From contig CAZAIB010000007.1 of the NCBI GenBank assembly GCA_964485095.1, positions 32,504 to 96,503 on the forward strand: a stretch of 64,000 nucleotides of DNA, written 5' to 3'. This stretch comes from CAYNWT01 sp964485095. Lineage in GTDB: Bacteria; Planctomycetota; Planctomycetia; Planctomycetales; Planctomycetaceae. Under the pieces are notes generated by a model, which was not told the DNA's origin, ran no database searches, and saw only the letters and a program-made list of their open reading frames with translations. The position numbers and the translations under genes were made by a program. The number at the start of each line of letters is the position of its first letter. Within the stretch, counting starts at the first letter, position 1. This document shows positions 9,263-18,310 of the stretch, one piece after another.

Positions 9263-10249
9263 ATGTCCAAACCCATCGCTAGTTTGTCGTTGGATCTCGA
9301 CAACAAATGGTCGTACATGAAGACCCACGGCGACCCGGGCTGGGAAGAGTACCCCAGTTACCTGGACGTTGTTGTTCCGCGGTTCATCGAATTCTTCGAG
9401 AAGCGCGATCAGAAGATGACGGTGTTTATCGTTGGTCAGGACGCGTCACGCGATAAGAACCGAGAGGCGCTTGCGTCTATCAGTGCCGCCGGGCATGAAA
9501 TCGGCAACCATAGTTTTAATCACGAACCGTGGCTGCACCTCTACACTAAGCAGGAAATCGAGACCGAGTTCGCGAAGACGGAAGAGCATCTGGAACGCGT
9601 CACAGGTCAAAAGCCGGTTGGCTTTCGTGGTCCGGGGTTCAGCTTCAGTCCAACGGTTCTCGAAGTTCTTTGCGAACGCGGCTACGAATACGACTGCTCA
9701 ACGTTCCCAACGTTTCTGGGACCGCTGGCACGCATGTATTACTTCATGACAGCCAAACTGGACGAGAAACAGAAGAAAGAACGGAAGGTTCTGTTCGGAA
9801 AGTTGAACGAAGGTTTCCGTCCGCTGAAGCCGTACCAGTGGGAACTGGACGAACACCGGTTGCTGGAAATTCCCGTGACAACCATGCCACTGTTCAAGGT
9901 TCCGATTCACGTCAGCTATCTGCTGTACCTGAATCAGTTCTCCAGTCTTGCTGCCTCAGCTTACTGGCGCATGGCGTTACGCATGTGTCAGCTGTTTGGG
10001 GTGGGCCCGTCATTATTGTTGCACCCGCTTGATTTCATGGGGTGCGATGACGATTCTGACTTGTCGTTCTTCCCAGCGATGCGACAACCGGCCGAGCCGA
10101 AGCTTGAACTTGTTTCCAAAGTGATGGATCAGTTCTGCAAGCGGTTTGAGGTTGTCCCGATGCGAGAACACGCTGCTAGAGTCGCCGACACAAAAAAACG
10201 CGTTACGTTGCCGAGTCCGGGATCGGTGCATGAACTCGCCCACGCCTAA
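9263..10249 (+). CDS. Polysaccharide deacetylase (NodB domain)
   Basis: In this 328-residue protein the NodB motifs are intact: 'LSLDLDNKWSY' (motif 1 acids), 'GHEIGNHSFNHE' (H-S-x-x-H metal site) and 'GFRGPGFSFS' (motif 3). The family removes N-acetyl groups from polysaccharides with a divalent metal. No signal peptide is visible, so it may act on a cytoplasmic or membrane-facing precursor. Intact motifs contrast with the degenerate deacetylase half of the fusion that opens the cluster, so this may be the working copy. CGGAG lies eight bases before the ATG. The 3' end overlaps the sulfotransferase gene by 20 bases. Confidence 0.87.
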   Translation: MSKPIASLSLDLDNKWSYMKTHGDPGWEEYPSYLDVVVPRFIEFFEKRDQKMTVFIVGQDASRDKNREALASISAAGHEIGNHSFNHEPWLHLYTKQEIETEFAKTEEHLERVTGQKPVGFRGPGFSFSPTVLEVLCERGYEYDCSTFPTFLGPLARMYYFMTAKLDEKQKKERKVLFGKLNEGFRPLKPYQWELDEHRLLEIPVTTMPLFKVPIHVSYLLYLNQFSSLAASAYWRMALRMCQLFGVGPSLLLHPLDFMGCDDDSDLSFFPAMRQPAEPKLELVSKVMDQFCKRFEVVPMREHAARVADTKKRVTLPSPGSVHELAHA

Positions 10250-11297
10250 ACCCAGAAGCACGCCGAAGTATCTGAACAACTTCAGAGATCCGGTTGGCCT
10301 TGCGCGCCGCATGTTGATGTCGTGCAACCCGGCGGCGTATTGGGCGATGGCTCGAGAGGGACTGCGCCCGTTGGCGATGCCGGCCGACTGGATGCTGCAG
10401 CGGCGCGAACGCAAGCTACTGGCAAAGAATGTCGTACTTACCAAGCCAGTCATTCTGCTGATCGGCCCGCCCCGCGCAGGCACGACGGTGTTGTATCAGT
10501 TGTTGGCGGATTGTCTGGATACAACGTGGTTCCCAAACGTCAGTGAGATGTTTCCCAGGGCTCCAATTGCGGCGAGTAAGATCTTTGCCTGGAAACGCAA
10601 GCGGACAACGAAGCTGCGAAGTTTCTACGGGCAGACATCAGGTTTATCGGCGCCCAATGACGCGTTCCATATTTGGAACCGGTGGTTGGGAACGGATCGG
10701 TACAAGCCCGTGTTGCGAGCGAATGCGGAACCGGAAATGCTGCAGTTCCTCGCGACCTGGACTGAGGCATTCGGAAAGCCTCTGGTCAACAAGAACAATC
10801 GCAACACACTCTGCATCGGCATGCTCAGCGAAGCGATCCCAACAGCGCATGTTGTCGTGTTGCGGCGCGAGGCAGCGGACATCGCTCGATCGCTTATCCG
10901 CGCTCGCGAGTTTGTGCAGGGAGACAAGTCGGATGCCTGGGGCCTGGCAAGTCGAAGTCAGAACGCCGACGACCCGCTGGGTTATGTGACCGATGTCTGC
11001 GATCAGATTGGCGACATTCACACGCAGTTGGCAGAGCAGTTGGTTCAGATCGATCCGGCTCGGCTAACCGAAACAACCTTCGAAGAACTTTGCGCGGACC
11101 CTCAGCGTGTTGTTGAGAAAATCGCTTTTGCCAGCGGCGTTGCTTTACGCGAGCCGCAGTCTGCAAGCTTCGGACACCTGAGAATTCCAAGCAGTCGTCC
11201 GCTGTCAGATGCTGAGGAAGCTCGGCTGGCTGAGCAGTTGGACCGGATGCGGGGCATCGTAAATACTCCACCGTCGATCAACCGCACTCACGCCTGA
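10230..11297 (+). CDS. Sulfotransferase family protein
   Basis: The protein has a PAPS-binding P-loop-like motif, 'LLIGPPRAGTTVLYQLLAD', and a downstream 'VVLRREAADIARSL' typical of the 3'-phosphate-binding segment. It would transfer sulfate from PAPS to a hydroxyl or amine, here most likely on the cluster's glycan or its lipid carrier. Start choice: an upstream in-frame TTG at 10146 would add 28 residues overlapping the deacetylase gene and has no support; the ATG at 10230 gives 355 residues, the usual length. The next gene begins seven bases after the stop. The acceptor is unknown. Confidence 0.82.
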   Translation: MNSPTPKPRSTPKYLNNFRDPVGLARRMLMSCNPAAYWAMAREGLRPLAMPADWMLQRRERKLLAKNVVLTKPVILLIGPPRAGTTVLYQLLADCLDTTWFPNVSEMFPRAPIAASKIFAWKRKRTTKLRSFYGQTSGLSAPNDAFHIWNRWLGTDRYKPVLRANAEPEMLQFLATWTEAFGKPLVNKNNRNTLCIGMLSEAIPTAHVVVLRREAADIARSLIRAREFVQGDKSDAWGLASRSQNADDPLGYVTDVCDQIGDIHTQLAEQLVQIDPARLTETTFEELCADPQRVVEKIAFASGVALREPQSASFGHLRIPSSRPLSDAEEARLAEQLDRMRGIVNTPPSINRTHA

Positions 11298-11304
11298 GGC
11301 ACCT

Positions 11305-12426
11305 ATGTCTGTTCGCCCGTTGCTTGTGTTCGGCACACGTCCCGAAGCCATCAAAATGGCTCCGGTTGTTCGCGCGTGTCACGCTCATGCTGATCTGGAA
11401 CCGATTGTTTGCCTGACCGGACAGCACAGGGAAATGCTGGACCAGGTCAACGACTACTTTGGCATCACTGCCGACGACGACCTGCAGGTCATGTCGAAGA
11501 ATCAAACGCTGGCGAAGCTGACATCGAAGTGTGTTGAGGGAATCGATTCTCTTGTCGAACGCCATAACCCGGACTGCGTTGTCGCTCAGGGTGACACCAC
11601 AACAGTGATGGCATCGTCGATGGTCGCGTTCTACCGTCGCATTCCGTTCGTACACGTCGAAGCCGGTCTTCGAACCGGAAACATGCAGGCGCCGTGGCCG
11701 GAAGAATTCAACCGTCGCGTTGTGGGTCTCACCGCCGGCCTGCACTGCGCACCGACGACAACATCGCAGGCGAACCTGCTCAAGGAAGGCATCCCTGAAA
11801 AGTACGTGCACGTGACCGGCAACACTGTGATCGATGCTTTGCTGCACACAGTCGCAAAAGAGCGGGCCAACAATGATCAGTGGGATCAAAAGTACGCAAA
11901 TTTAAACGGCCGGAACATGGTTCTCATTACCGGCCACCGGCGCGAGAACTTTGGTTCAGGGTTTCAGGATCTATGCACCGCCATTCGAACGCTGGCCGAA
12001 AAGTTCTCGGACACCGCCTTTGTTTATCCGGTCCACCTGAATCCCAATGTCCGCGAGCCGGTCAATGAAATCCTGGGCGCAACAGAAAACGTGATGCTGA
12101 CCGAACCGGCTCCGTATCCCGAGTTCGTCTGGCTCATGGACCGTGCGCATGTGATTCTGACTGATTCCGGCGGAGTCCAGGAAGAAGCCCCTTCGCTGCG
12201 CAAGCCAATTCTCGTGATGCGAGAAACAACAGAGCGGCCCGAAGCATTGGAAGCCGGCGCTGTTGAATTAGTCGGAACCGATTGCCAGCGCATCATCGAC
12301 CGTGTCAGCCTGCTGTTAACAGACGACGCGGAATACGCTCGCCGACAAATTGAAACCAACCCCTACGGCGATGGAAAAGCCTCAGCACGCATCGCTGATT
12401 TGCTGGCAGCACGGGCCTGGGAATAG
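11305..12426 (+). CDS. wecB: UDP-N-acetylglucosamine 2-epimerase (non-hydrolysing)
   Basis: The 373-residue protein carries all the family blocks: 'VFGTRPEAIKMAPVV', 'QGDTTTVMASS', 'HVEAGLRTG', 'ITGHRRENFG', 'LTDSGGVQEEA' and 'RETTERPEA'. WecB interconverts UDP-GlcNAc and UDP-ManNAc in the cytoplasm. The close relative WbpI acts instead on the 2,3-diacetamido uronic acid, and the preceding aminotransferase, dehydrogenase and acetyltransferase genes make that equally plausible. It closes the polysaccharide cluster and is convergent with the membrane-protein gene beyond. Confidence 0.92.
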   Translation: MSVRPLLVFGTRPEAIKMAPVVRACHAHADLEPIVCLTGQHREMLDQVNDYFGITADDDLQVMSKNQTLAKLTSKCVEGIDSLVERHNPDCVVAQGDTTTVMASSMVAFYRRIPFVHVEAGLRTGNMQAPWPEEFNRRVVGLTAGLHCAPTTTSQANLLKEGIPEKYVHVTGNTVIDALLHTVAKERANNDQWDQKYANLNGRNMVLITGHRRENFGSGFQDLCTAIRTLAEKFSDTAFVYPVHLNPNVREPVNEILGATENVMLTEPAPYPEFVWLMDRAHVILTDSGGVQEEAPSLRKPILVMRETTERPEALEAGAVELVGTDCQRIIDRVSLLLTDDAEYARRQIETNPYGDGKASARIADLLAARAWE

Positions 12427-12452
12427 TTGCGGTTCTGGTGTCGGTGATCGAT

Positions 12453-13817
12453 CTACGGCACCGGTACTGCGAGTTCAAACCCGCAGTCGCCTCCCTCACC
12501 GTGCCTGCGTGACGTGTAGTGAGTGTCCAGATCTCCGCCGTTGTCGACCAGATCGTGGCCAATGCTGTAGACCATCCAGCCGCCGTTTGTGACGCGGAAA
12601 CGCAATTGCTTTCCGTCGAACGGATCCGTCAGAACGCGCTTTCCCGCGATGTCGGTCAGGAACTCGTCGGCAATTTGATCAAGCTTCTGTGGTGTGGTTC
12701 CGTACTTGAGTTGGTGTCGCCACAGTGCAAGGCTGACTATCTCACACCTTCGTAGAGCTTCGGTTCTGGCTGCACTTCGTGTCAGCCACACGTCGGCACT
12801 AGCCAGTGGGAAAGTGAAAAGTCGCGTGGTAGTGGGTGCTGCTGAGAGTCTTGTATGCTCGGGGATGAGCGTTGGCCAGTCATGCTCCAGTAAGCCGATC
12901 CATTCGTCGTAGTAGTCCAGGCAACAGACACCAAGCGGCCCGTGTATTGGCCAGGGTGCCTCCTCTATCTGTTCCAGTACCAGGAGGCGTTCACCAATCA
13001 ACGTCCGGTGCAGACCCGATTTGATGTTTGAGTCCAATAGTTGGGTCTGCAGCTCAGCGAGATCGGCGTCCGAAGGGTTGGCATGAGGGAGAAGTGTCTC
13101 CTTCGTAGCACGCGCGGTCGCCAACAGTCCAAACCGAGTTAGCTGCCCGATCATGTCCGCTTCATATCTCAGCGCGTTGACGATAGCGACTTGTGTCTTG
13201 ATTGCCGTCAGCAGACGGTCGCGGTCACCGCTAAGGACAGCGACGTGGGCATCCAGCTGAAGTACTCGGGTCATCCATCGGAGTTTCTTGAGGTGTTGCG
13301 GGTCGTCTGTTTCAGAGAAACGGCGTGGAAATGCAGCGTGGTTCCCGCTGGCGGCTGCGCTGTGAACCGCTTCAATTTGAGCACTATGTTGATTGAGGAA
13401 ATCTCGGGCCGCGTTCAGGCTCTCCCACTCGTAGTCGATACCTGCCGGGGCTGCGCCTGTGCCTACGAATGGCAGTGGTCCAGCTGGCTCAATCATGTGG
13501 AGGTCGATGGTGTTAACAGCAGCGTTCCAGGCGTCCGAAGAATCCACCTGATCTTCCGGCACTTTGATGTGGCCACTCAGTTCAGCCAGCGTTGCTGGTT
13601 CACCTCGCTCTCGAATGTCATCCAGTCTTCGGCCAACTTGAACCCTCGCCAATAACAGCCAGCTGAATATCGCTCCCAGGCCGCAGAGCATCAAAATCTG
13701 CAGAGCGCTAGCGACCTTTTCTGCGATGCGCCGCAGCGTGAGTGGTTCAGCTTCAGTCGTTGCCCGGAACGGGTTTTGCGTTGCTATGCCGATAGCCTGG
13801 TCCTCATGTCGCGGCAA
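12453..13817 (-). CDS. Membrane-anchored protein of unknown function
   Basis: I do not recognise this 454-residue protein. After a polar N-terminus of about 35 residues there is one clear membrane segment (~residues 37-58, 'ALQILMLCGLGAIFSWLLLA'). The remainder is a mostly helical soluble part with no obvious catalytic motif. The C-terminal 60 residues contain 'VLTDPFDGKQLRFRV' and 'WMVYSIGHDLVDNGGD', which resemble the end of many planctomycete proteins of type II pseudopilin or DUF1559-like origin. The predicted topology is cytoplasmic N-terminus and periplasmic body. It stands alone, convergent with wecB and divergent from the FG-GAP gene. Confidence 0.65.
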   Translation of the reverse strand: MPRHEDQAIGIATQNPFRATTEAEPLTLRRIAEKVASALQILMLCGLGAIFSWLLLARVQVGRRLDDIRERGEPATLAELSGHIKVPEDQVDSSDAWNAAVNTIDLHMIEPAGPLPFVGTGAAPAGIDYEWESLNAARDFLNQHSAQIEAVHSAAASGNHAAFPRRFSETDDPQHLKKLRWMTRVLQLDAHVAVLSGDRDRLLTAIKTQVAIVNALRYEADMIGQLTRFGLLATARATKETLLPHANPSDADLAELQTQLLDSNIKSGLHRTLIGERLLVLEQIEEAPWPIHGPLGVCCLDYYDEWIGLLEHDWPTLIPEHTRLSAAPTTTRLFTFPLASADVWLTRSAARTEALRRCEIVSLALWRHQLKYGTTPQKLDQIADEFLTDIAGKRVLTDPFDGKQLRFRVTNGGWMVYSIGHDLVDNGGDLDTHYTSRRHGEGGDCGFELAVPVP

Positions 13818-14014
13818 TTCTCTCGAATCACAACGGGCGCCGGTCGCGTCGGATCACGGCCGATACGCGAATGTGAATCAGATTGGCGAAGTATTGAACG
13901 CCATCGCACGTTCCAGCCTCCCTTTCCGGGAATTGTCTGGTCCTGAATCTTGAACGCAGGACAGTTGCGCTCCAAAATTGGTTCTGACCATTCGTTTCCA
14001 TCAGAAGAACCAAT

Positions 14015-16414
14015 ATGCCGTTTCACACGCACCGCCTGCTTGGCGTTTTTCTGCTTCTCGGAACCTGTGCTTCGGGCGCTGCCTTTGGCTGGCAGGACGA
14101 AGAACCAGAATCGCTATCGAAGTACTACGGGTTCTCTGGCCTTGAAATTTTCAAACTGGAACGCCGTTCGGCCAACATGGTTAAGGGCGACTTCAATGGG
14201 GATGGCCTGGTCGACGTGCTGCTGATTGACAACAGTCACAGTCGGCTGGATCTGCTGCAGCAGCGGAAGAAGGGTGACGCCGACAAGCCGAGCCGCGTGA
14301 ATGACATCACCAACGATTGGCGGTTCGAACACGTCAAGATTCCGGTTGATCGTCAGGTCGCAGCGATGACCACGGGCGACCTTAACAACGATGGAAAAAC
14401 CGACATCGCGTACCTCGGCGCTCCGGATCGGTTGGTGGTTCGGTATCAGCCGAAAGATGATTCGAAGTCAGACTGGAGCGATCGGTTTACTGTTCGTCTG
14501 CCGAACGTGTCGCCGTTGCAGTGGATGATGGCGACCGGTGATTTCAACAATGACAAACGCGAAGACCTGGTCGTTCTTGGTAAGACGGAAACGTACCTGT
14601 TGTATCAGGGCGAAGACGGCAAACTGCAGACGCCGGTTTCCGTGATGAACACCTCCACGTCGCTGTCTCTGATTCAGGTGGCCGACCTCAACGGCGACGG
14701 ATTGGACGACCTGTCGTACCTGTCCACGGACGGTAATGTTCGGGGTCTGTGTGCGAGGATGCAGCTAAGCGGTGGTCAGCTTGGGCCGGAACTTCGGTTC
14801 GATCTGAAGCGACCTCGCGCAGTGACGTTGTTCAATATTGATGAGACTCCCGAGACGGAAGTGCTGACCATCGATACCCGAACCGGCCGCGTGGCCGTTT
14901 CGCGAGTTAAGCAGCCGACTCAGAAAGACGGCGAACTTGCGGCGCGGTTGACGCAGTATGGATTCGGTGGAGAGACCGGCAAGGGCCGCGATCTTCAGAT
15001 GGGCGACGTTAACGGCGATGGTCTTGTGGATGTGGTCGTGACGGATCCTGAGAAGGCTCAGATGTTGGTGTTTCTGCAGGAGAAGGGGCTCGGGCTTGGT
15101 CAGGCCAGAACGTTCCCGGGACTGTTGGGAGCCAACCATATTCGGATTGCCGACGTGACTGGCGACGGCACGGCCGAAGTGATTGTGATGAGTTCCAGGG
15201 AAAAGGTTGTTGCGGTCAGTCGCTACGCCGACGGACGGTTAAGTTTCCCAAAGTCACTGCCCATTAAGGTCACACCGAAGGAAAAAGACGGCAGTGCTGA
15301 GTTCATTCCAACGTGTCTGGACTTGGCTGACATCGACGGAGACGGCAAGCCTGAAGTTGTGTGTGTTGGCACGAAGAAGGAAGGCCGCAAGTCTTCGAAA
15401 TTGCTAACCGCGCTTAGTGCGGACGGCGATGCGTGGAAGACTGTGATGGAATCAGAACTCACGATGAAGGATGAACCGAAAGAGCTGCGGAACCTGGATG
15501 CGAACAACGACGGCAAATCTGATGTGCTGGTGTTCTTCGATCTCAACAAGCCACCAGCCGTCTTGATTAACTCTGATGGAAAGCTGGAACAGCTTAAGAC
15601 GAAGGGCGGGATTCAACTGGGCAAGCTTGGTTCTGCAAACGTCACAATTTCCGGCGCCAAGGGCGAGACGGGACTGCTGGTCTCGCAGGAAACGTTCGCT
15701 CGTCGAATGAACCTTGAAGACGGGCAGTGGCAGGTTGCCGATCAGTACAACGCCGCTGAAGACAAGGCAAAGGTTGCCGGGAGTGTGGAACTGAATCTCG
15801 ATGGCGAAGACGGCAACGAGATCGTTTTGATTGACTCCGGAGTCCGGAAGCTGCGAGTGCTTCGCAAAGCTGACAATGTGTTCCGACCATGGCGCGAGGT
15901 TGAGCTGGGGGCGTTGGACTACCAGGCGTCTCACATCGGCGACCTAAACGGTGATGGCAAAGATGATTTACTGTTGGTCGGCAAAGGTCAGTTTTCGGTT
16001 CTTTACGCAGAACAGACAGATCCGACTTTGGAAGAAGTGGCATCGTTTGAGACCAAACTGGAACGCGTCTTCTTTCAGGATTTGATCGCTGGCGATTTGA
16101 ACGCTGACGGCCGTCCGGATATCGCGATGGTCGATACGCGTTCTCACATGATCGAATTGCTGAACTTCGATCCGGACAAGGGGCTCCGTCATGCGATGCA
16201 CTTCAAGGTCTTCGAAGAGAAGAGCTTTGCGGCAGATCGGAATGCCGCCGGTGTGGAACCGCGTGAGGCTTTGATTGCCGATGTCACGGGCGACGGTCGT
16301 TCGGACCTGATGTTGCTGACTCACGATAGGGTTCTGCTTTACCCACAGGACACGGGCGAAGCATCACCGGTCACGGAAGTCAAACCCGCGAAAGACAAAG
16401 CTGCATCCAATTAG
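14015..16414 (+). CDS. Secreted FG-GAP/VCBS-repeat protein
   Basis: A signal peptide ('LLGVFLLLGTCASGAAFG') leads into about 770 residues built from FG-GAP/VCBS beta-propeller blades. More than ten copies of the calcium-binding loop D-x-N-x-D-G-x-x-D are visible, such as 'GDFNGDGLVDVLLID', 'ADLNGDGLDDL', 'GDVNGDGLVDV' and 'ADIDGDGKPEVV'. The number of blades suggests two propellers. Such proteins are extracellular and bind Ca2+ and ligands in an integrin-alpha-like fold; planctomycetes have many. There is no membrane anchor. It ends in a short Lys-rich tail. The exact ligand is unknown. Confidence 0.85.
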   Translation: MPFHTHRLLGVFLLLGTCASGAAFGWQDEEPESLSKYYGFSGLEIFKLERRSANMVKGDFNGDGLVDVLLIDNSHSRLDLLQQRKKGDADKPSRVNDITNDWRFEHVKIPVDRQVAAMTTGDLNNDGKTDIAYLGAPDRLVVRYQPKDDSKSDWSDRFTVRLPNVSPLQWMMATGDFNNDKREDLVVLGKTETYLLYQGEDGKLQTPVSVMNTSTSLSLIQVADLNGDGLDDLSYLSTDGNVRGLCARMQLSGGQLGPELRFDLKRPRAVTLFNIDETPETEVLTIDTRTGRVAVSRVKQPTQKDGELAARLTQYGFGGETGKGRDLQMGDVNGDGLVDVVVTDPEKAQMLVFLQEKGLGLGQARTFPGLLGANHIRIADVTGDGTAEVIVMSSREKVVAVSRYADGRLSFPKSLPIKVTPKEKDGSAEFIPTCLDLADIDGDGKPEVVCVGTKKEGRKSSKLLTALSADGDAWKTVMESELTMKDEPKELRNLDANNDGKSDVLVFFDLNKPPAVLINSDGKLEQLKTKGGIQLGKLGSANVTISGAKGETGLLVSQETFARRMNLEDGQWQVADQYNAAEDKAKVAGSVELNLDGEDGNEIVLIDSGVRKLRVLRKADNVFRPWREVELGALDYQASHIGDLNGDGKDDLLLVGKGQFSVLYAEQTDPTLEEVASFETKLERVFFQDLIAGDLNADGRPDIAMVDTRSHMIELLNFDPDKGLRHAMHFKVFEEKSFAADRNAAGVEPREALIADVTGDGRSDLMLLTHDRVLLYPQDTGEASPVTEVKPAKDKAASN

Positions 16415-16450
16415 TGGTTCCCAAACACGGGTCTACTTCAAACATCCGTC

Positions 16451-16500
16451 GCACTGAAGTAGTGCAGAAGCCACTAAACCCCCGACGAAAAAGCCGGGGG
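16451..16500 (+). terminator. Hairpins after the FG-GAP gene
   Basis: A small GCACT/AGTGC hairpin is followed by a CCCCCG/CGGGGG stem enclosing an A-rich loop (16479-16500). There is no T tract, so termination is likely but not certain. Confidence 0.4.
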
Positions 16501-16579
16501 CGATAAAGATGCGACTACGGCTCAATCCTGCGTGACGAACGGTAATACAACCTCAGAACAATCTCTCGGAGATGCTGCT

Positions 16580-18277
16580 ATGCGATTTGCTGTTCGAGTT
16601 ACCTCCATGCTTTGCCTTCTGGTTCTGCCCGCGGCTGCGCAAGAGAAGGAGGCAACTGGTCCGTACGGCAATGGAGTGGTCGCTGCGGATCATCCGTTAG
16701 CCAGTCTGGCAGGGCTGGAGATGCTGCAGGCGGGCGGAAACGTTGTCGATGCGGCTGTCGCGAGTTCGTTCACGTTGTCTGTTGTTCGTCCTGCCAGTTG
16801 TGGTCTGGGCGGTGGCGGCTTCATGGTGATCTGGGACGCAAAGCAACAAAAGTCCATCGCGCTTGACTATCGAGAACGCGCGCCGTTGGCGTCGTCGGCG
16901 GATATGTACAAAGACAAGGCGGAACATGAAACCGCATCGATGCGTGGACCGCGGGCCGTTGGTATTCCAGGCACCGTCGCTGGCTTGTGCTACGCGGCCG
17001 AAAACTATGGTTCGTTGCCGCTGGCGAAACTTCTGGAACCGGCAATTCGGGTCGCTGAGGAAGGCTTCGTTTTGGATCCGGGTGACAAAGCGAACCAGCG
17101 ATCAACGCTGGCCAAATTCAAGAAGTTCCCCGGTTACAACGCGAAGTACAAACTCTTGCTGGACGGCTACTTAAAGACCGAAGGCAAGAAGTTCTACTCG
17201 CCCCAGCTGCCAATGTTGAAGCTGATTGCCGAACACGGAGCAGACGCGTTCTACAAAGGTCCTGTCGCTAAGGCCATTGTTGCTGCGTGTGCTGACAACG
17301 GTGTGATTACTGAACACGATTTGGCTACGCAACAGCCGCTTGTTGTGCGTTCGCCGTTAAGCGGCACGTTTGATGGCAAGCAGGTTCTCACAATGCCGCC
17401 GCCATCCAGCGGTGGGGTCGCGTTGATACAGATGTTGAATGTTCTGCAGGCCTGGGAGAAACAACACCCCGATCAGTCGCTCACCGCACTCGGTCACAAT
17501 TCGCCGCGCTATGTTCAGATCCTGACCGAAGCGATGAAGCACGCGTTCGCTGATCGGGCTGAGTACCTTGGCGACACCGATTACGCTGACGTGCCGATAG
17601 ATCGCTTGATCGGAACCGACTACGCTGCGGAAATTGCGAAACGCATCAAGCTGGACAAGACGCTAAGCCAACAGGAATACGGCCGGTTCTTTTCGGCCAG
17701 CGATTCGGGAACCAGCCACTTGTCGGTGATCGATAAAGACGGTAACGCGGTGGCTTGCACCGAGACAATTAACCTGGCCTACGGAAGCTTTGTCGTGGTG
17801 CCGGAGTACGGTTTCATTCTGAACGACGAAATGGACGACTTCGCCGCTCGACCTGGTGAAGCGAATGCGTTTGGTTTGATTCAGAGCGCCGCGAACGCGG
17901 TGGCTCCGAAGAAGAAGCCGCTTTCAAGCATGACGCCGACGCTGGTGATCGAAGACGGGAAAGCGATTGCGGCAATCGGAGGCTCTGGTGGTCCTCGCAT
18001 CATCACTGCGACGTTTCAGGTGTTATTGAATCAGATTCGGTTCGGACTGAAGCCGCAATCTGCGGTTAATCAGCCGCGGCTGCACCACCAGTGGTCGCCG
18101 AACCGGTTGAGCCTGGAAGCAAAGCTGTTTGGTTCGCACGCTGCCAGCCTGCGGGAGTTTGGACACGAGGTGCAGACGACTGGTGGCGTGGGCGTTTCGC
18201 AGTCGGTCGGACGCTTCGGCAAGATGCTGTTCGGCGGCAGCGATCCACGAAAATATGGTCAGCCCGCCGGGTTCTAA
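16580..18277 (+). CDS. ggt: Gamma-glutamyltransferase
   Basis: This exported member of the Ntn-hydrolase GGT family has 565 residues with the chosen start. The ATG at 16580 has GGAG eight bases upstream and gives a clean signal peptide ('LCLLVLPAAAQ'); a GTG at 16532 would spoil it. The autoprocessing and catalytic threonine is T378 in 'SGTSHLSVIDKDGNAVACT', and the small-subunit glycine-rich loop is 'GGSGGPRIITA'. GGT cleaves glutathione and other gamma-glutamyl compounds in the periplasm. The length is that of bacterial GGT. It is transcribed alone and convergent with recQ. Confidence 0.93.
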   Translation: MRFAVRVTSMLCLLVLPAAAQEKEATGPYGNGVVAADHPLASLAGLEMLQAGGNVVDAAVASSFTLSVVRPASCGLGGGGFMVIWDAKQQKSIALDYRERAPLASSADMYKDKAEHETASMRGPRAVGIPGTVAGLCYAAENYGSLPLAKLLEPAIRVAEEGFVLDPGDKANQRSTLAKFKKFPGYNAKYKLLLDGYLKTEGKKFYSPQLPMLKLIAEHGADAFYKGPVAKAIVAACADNGVITEHDLATQQPLVVRSPLSGTFDGKQVLTMPPPSSGGVALIQMLNVLQAWEKQHPDQSLTALGHNSPRYVQILTEAMKHAFADRAEYLGDTDYADVPIDRLIGTDYAAEIAKRIKLDKTLSQQEYGRFFSASDSGTSHLSVIDKDGNAVACTETINLAYGSFVVVPEYGFILNDEMDDFAARPGEANAFGLIQSAANAVAPKKKPLSSMTPTLVIEDGKAIAAIGGSGGPRIITATFQVLLNQIRFGLKPQSAVNQPRLHHQWSPNRLSLEAKLFGSHAASLREFGHEVQTTGGVGVSQSVGRFGKMLFGGSDPRKYGQPAGF

Positions 18278-18310
18278 AGCCTGGTTGTCGGTTCCCCGGG
18301 CCGCTGTGGT

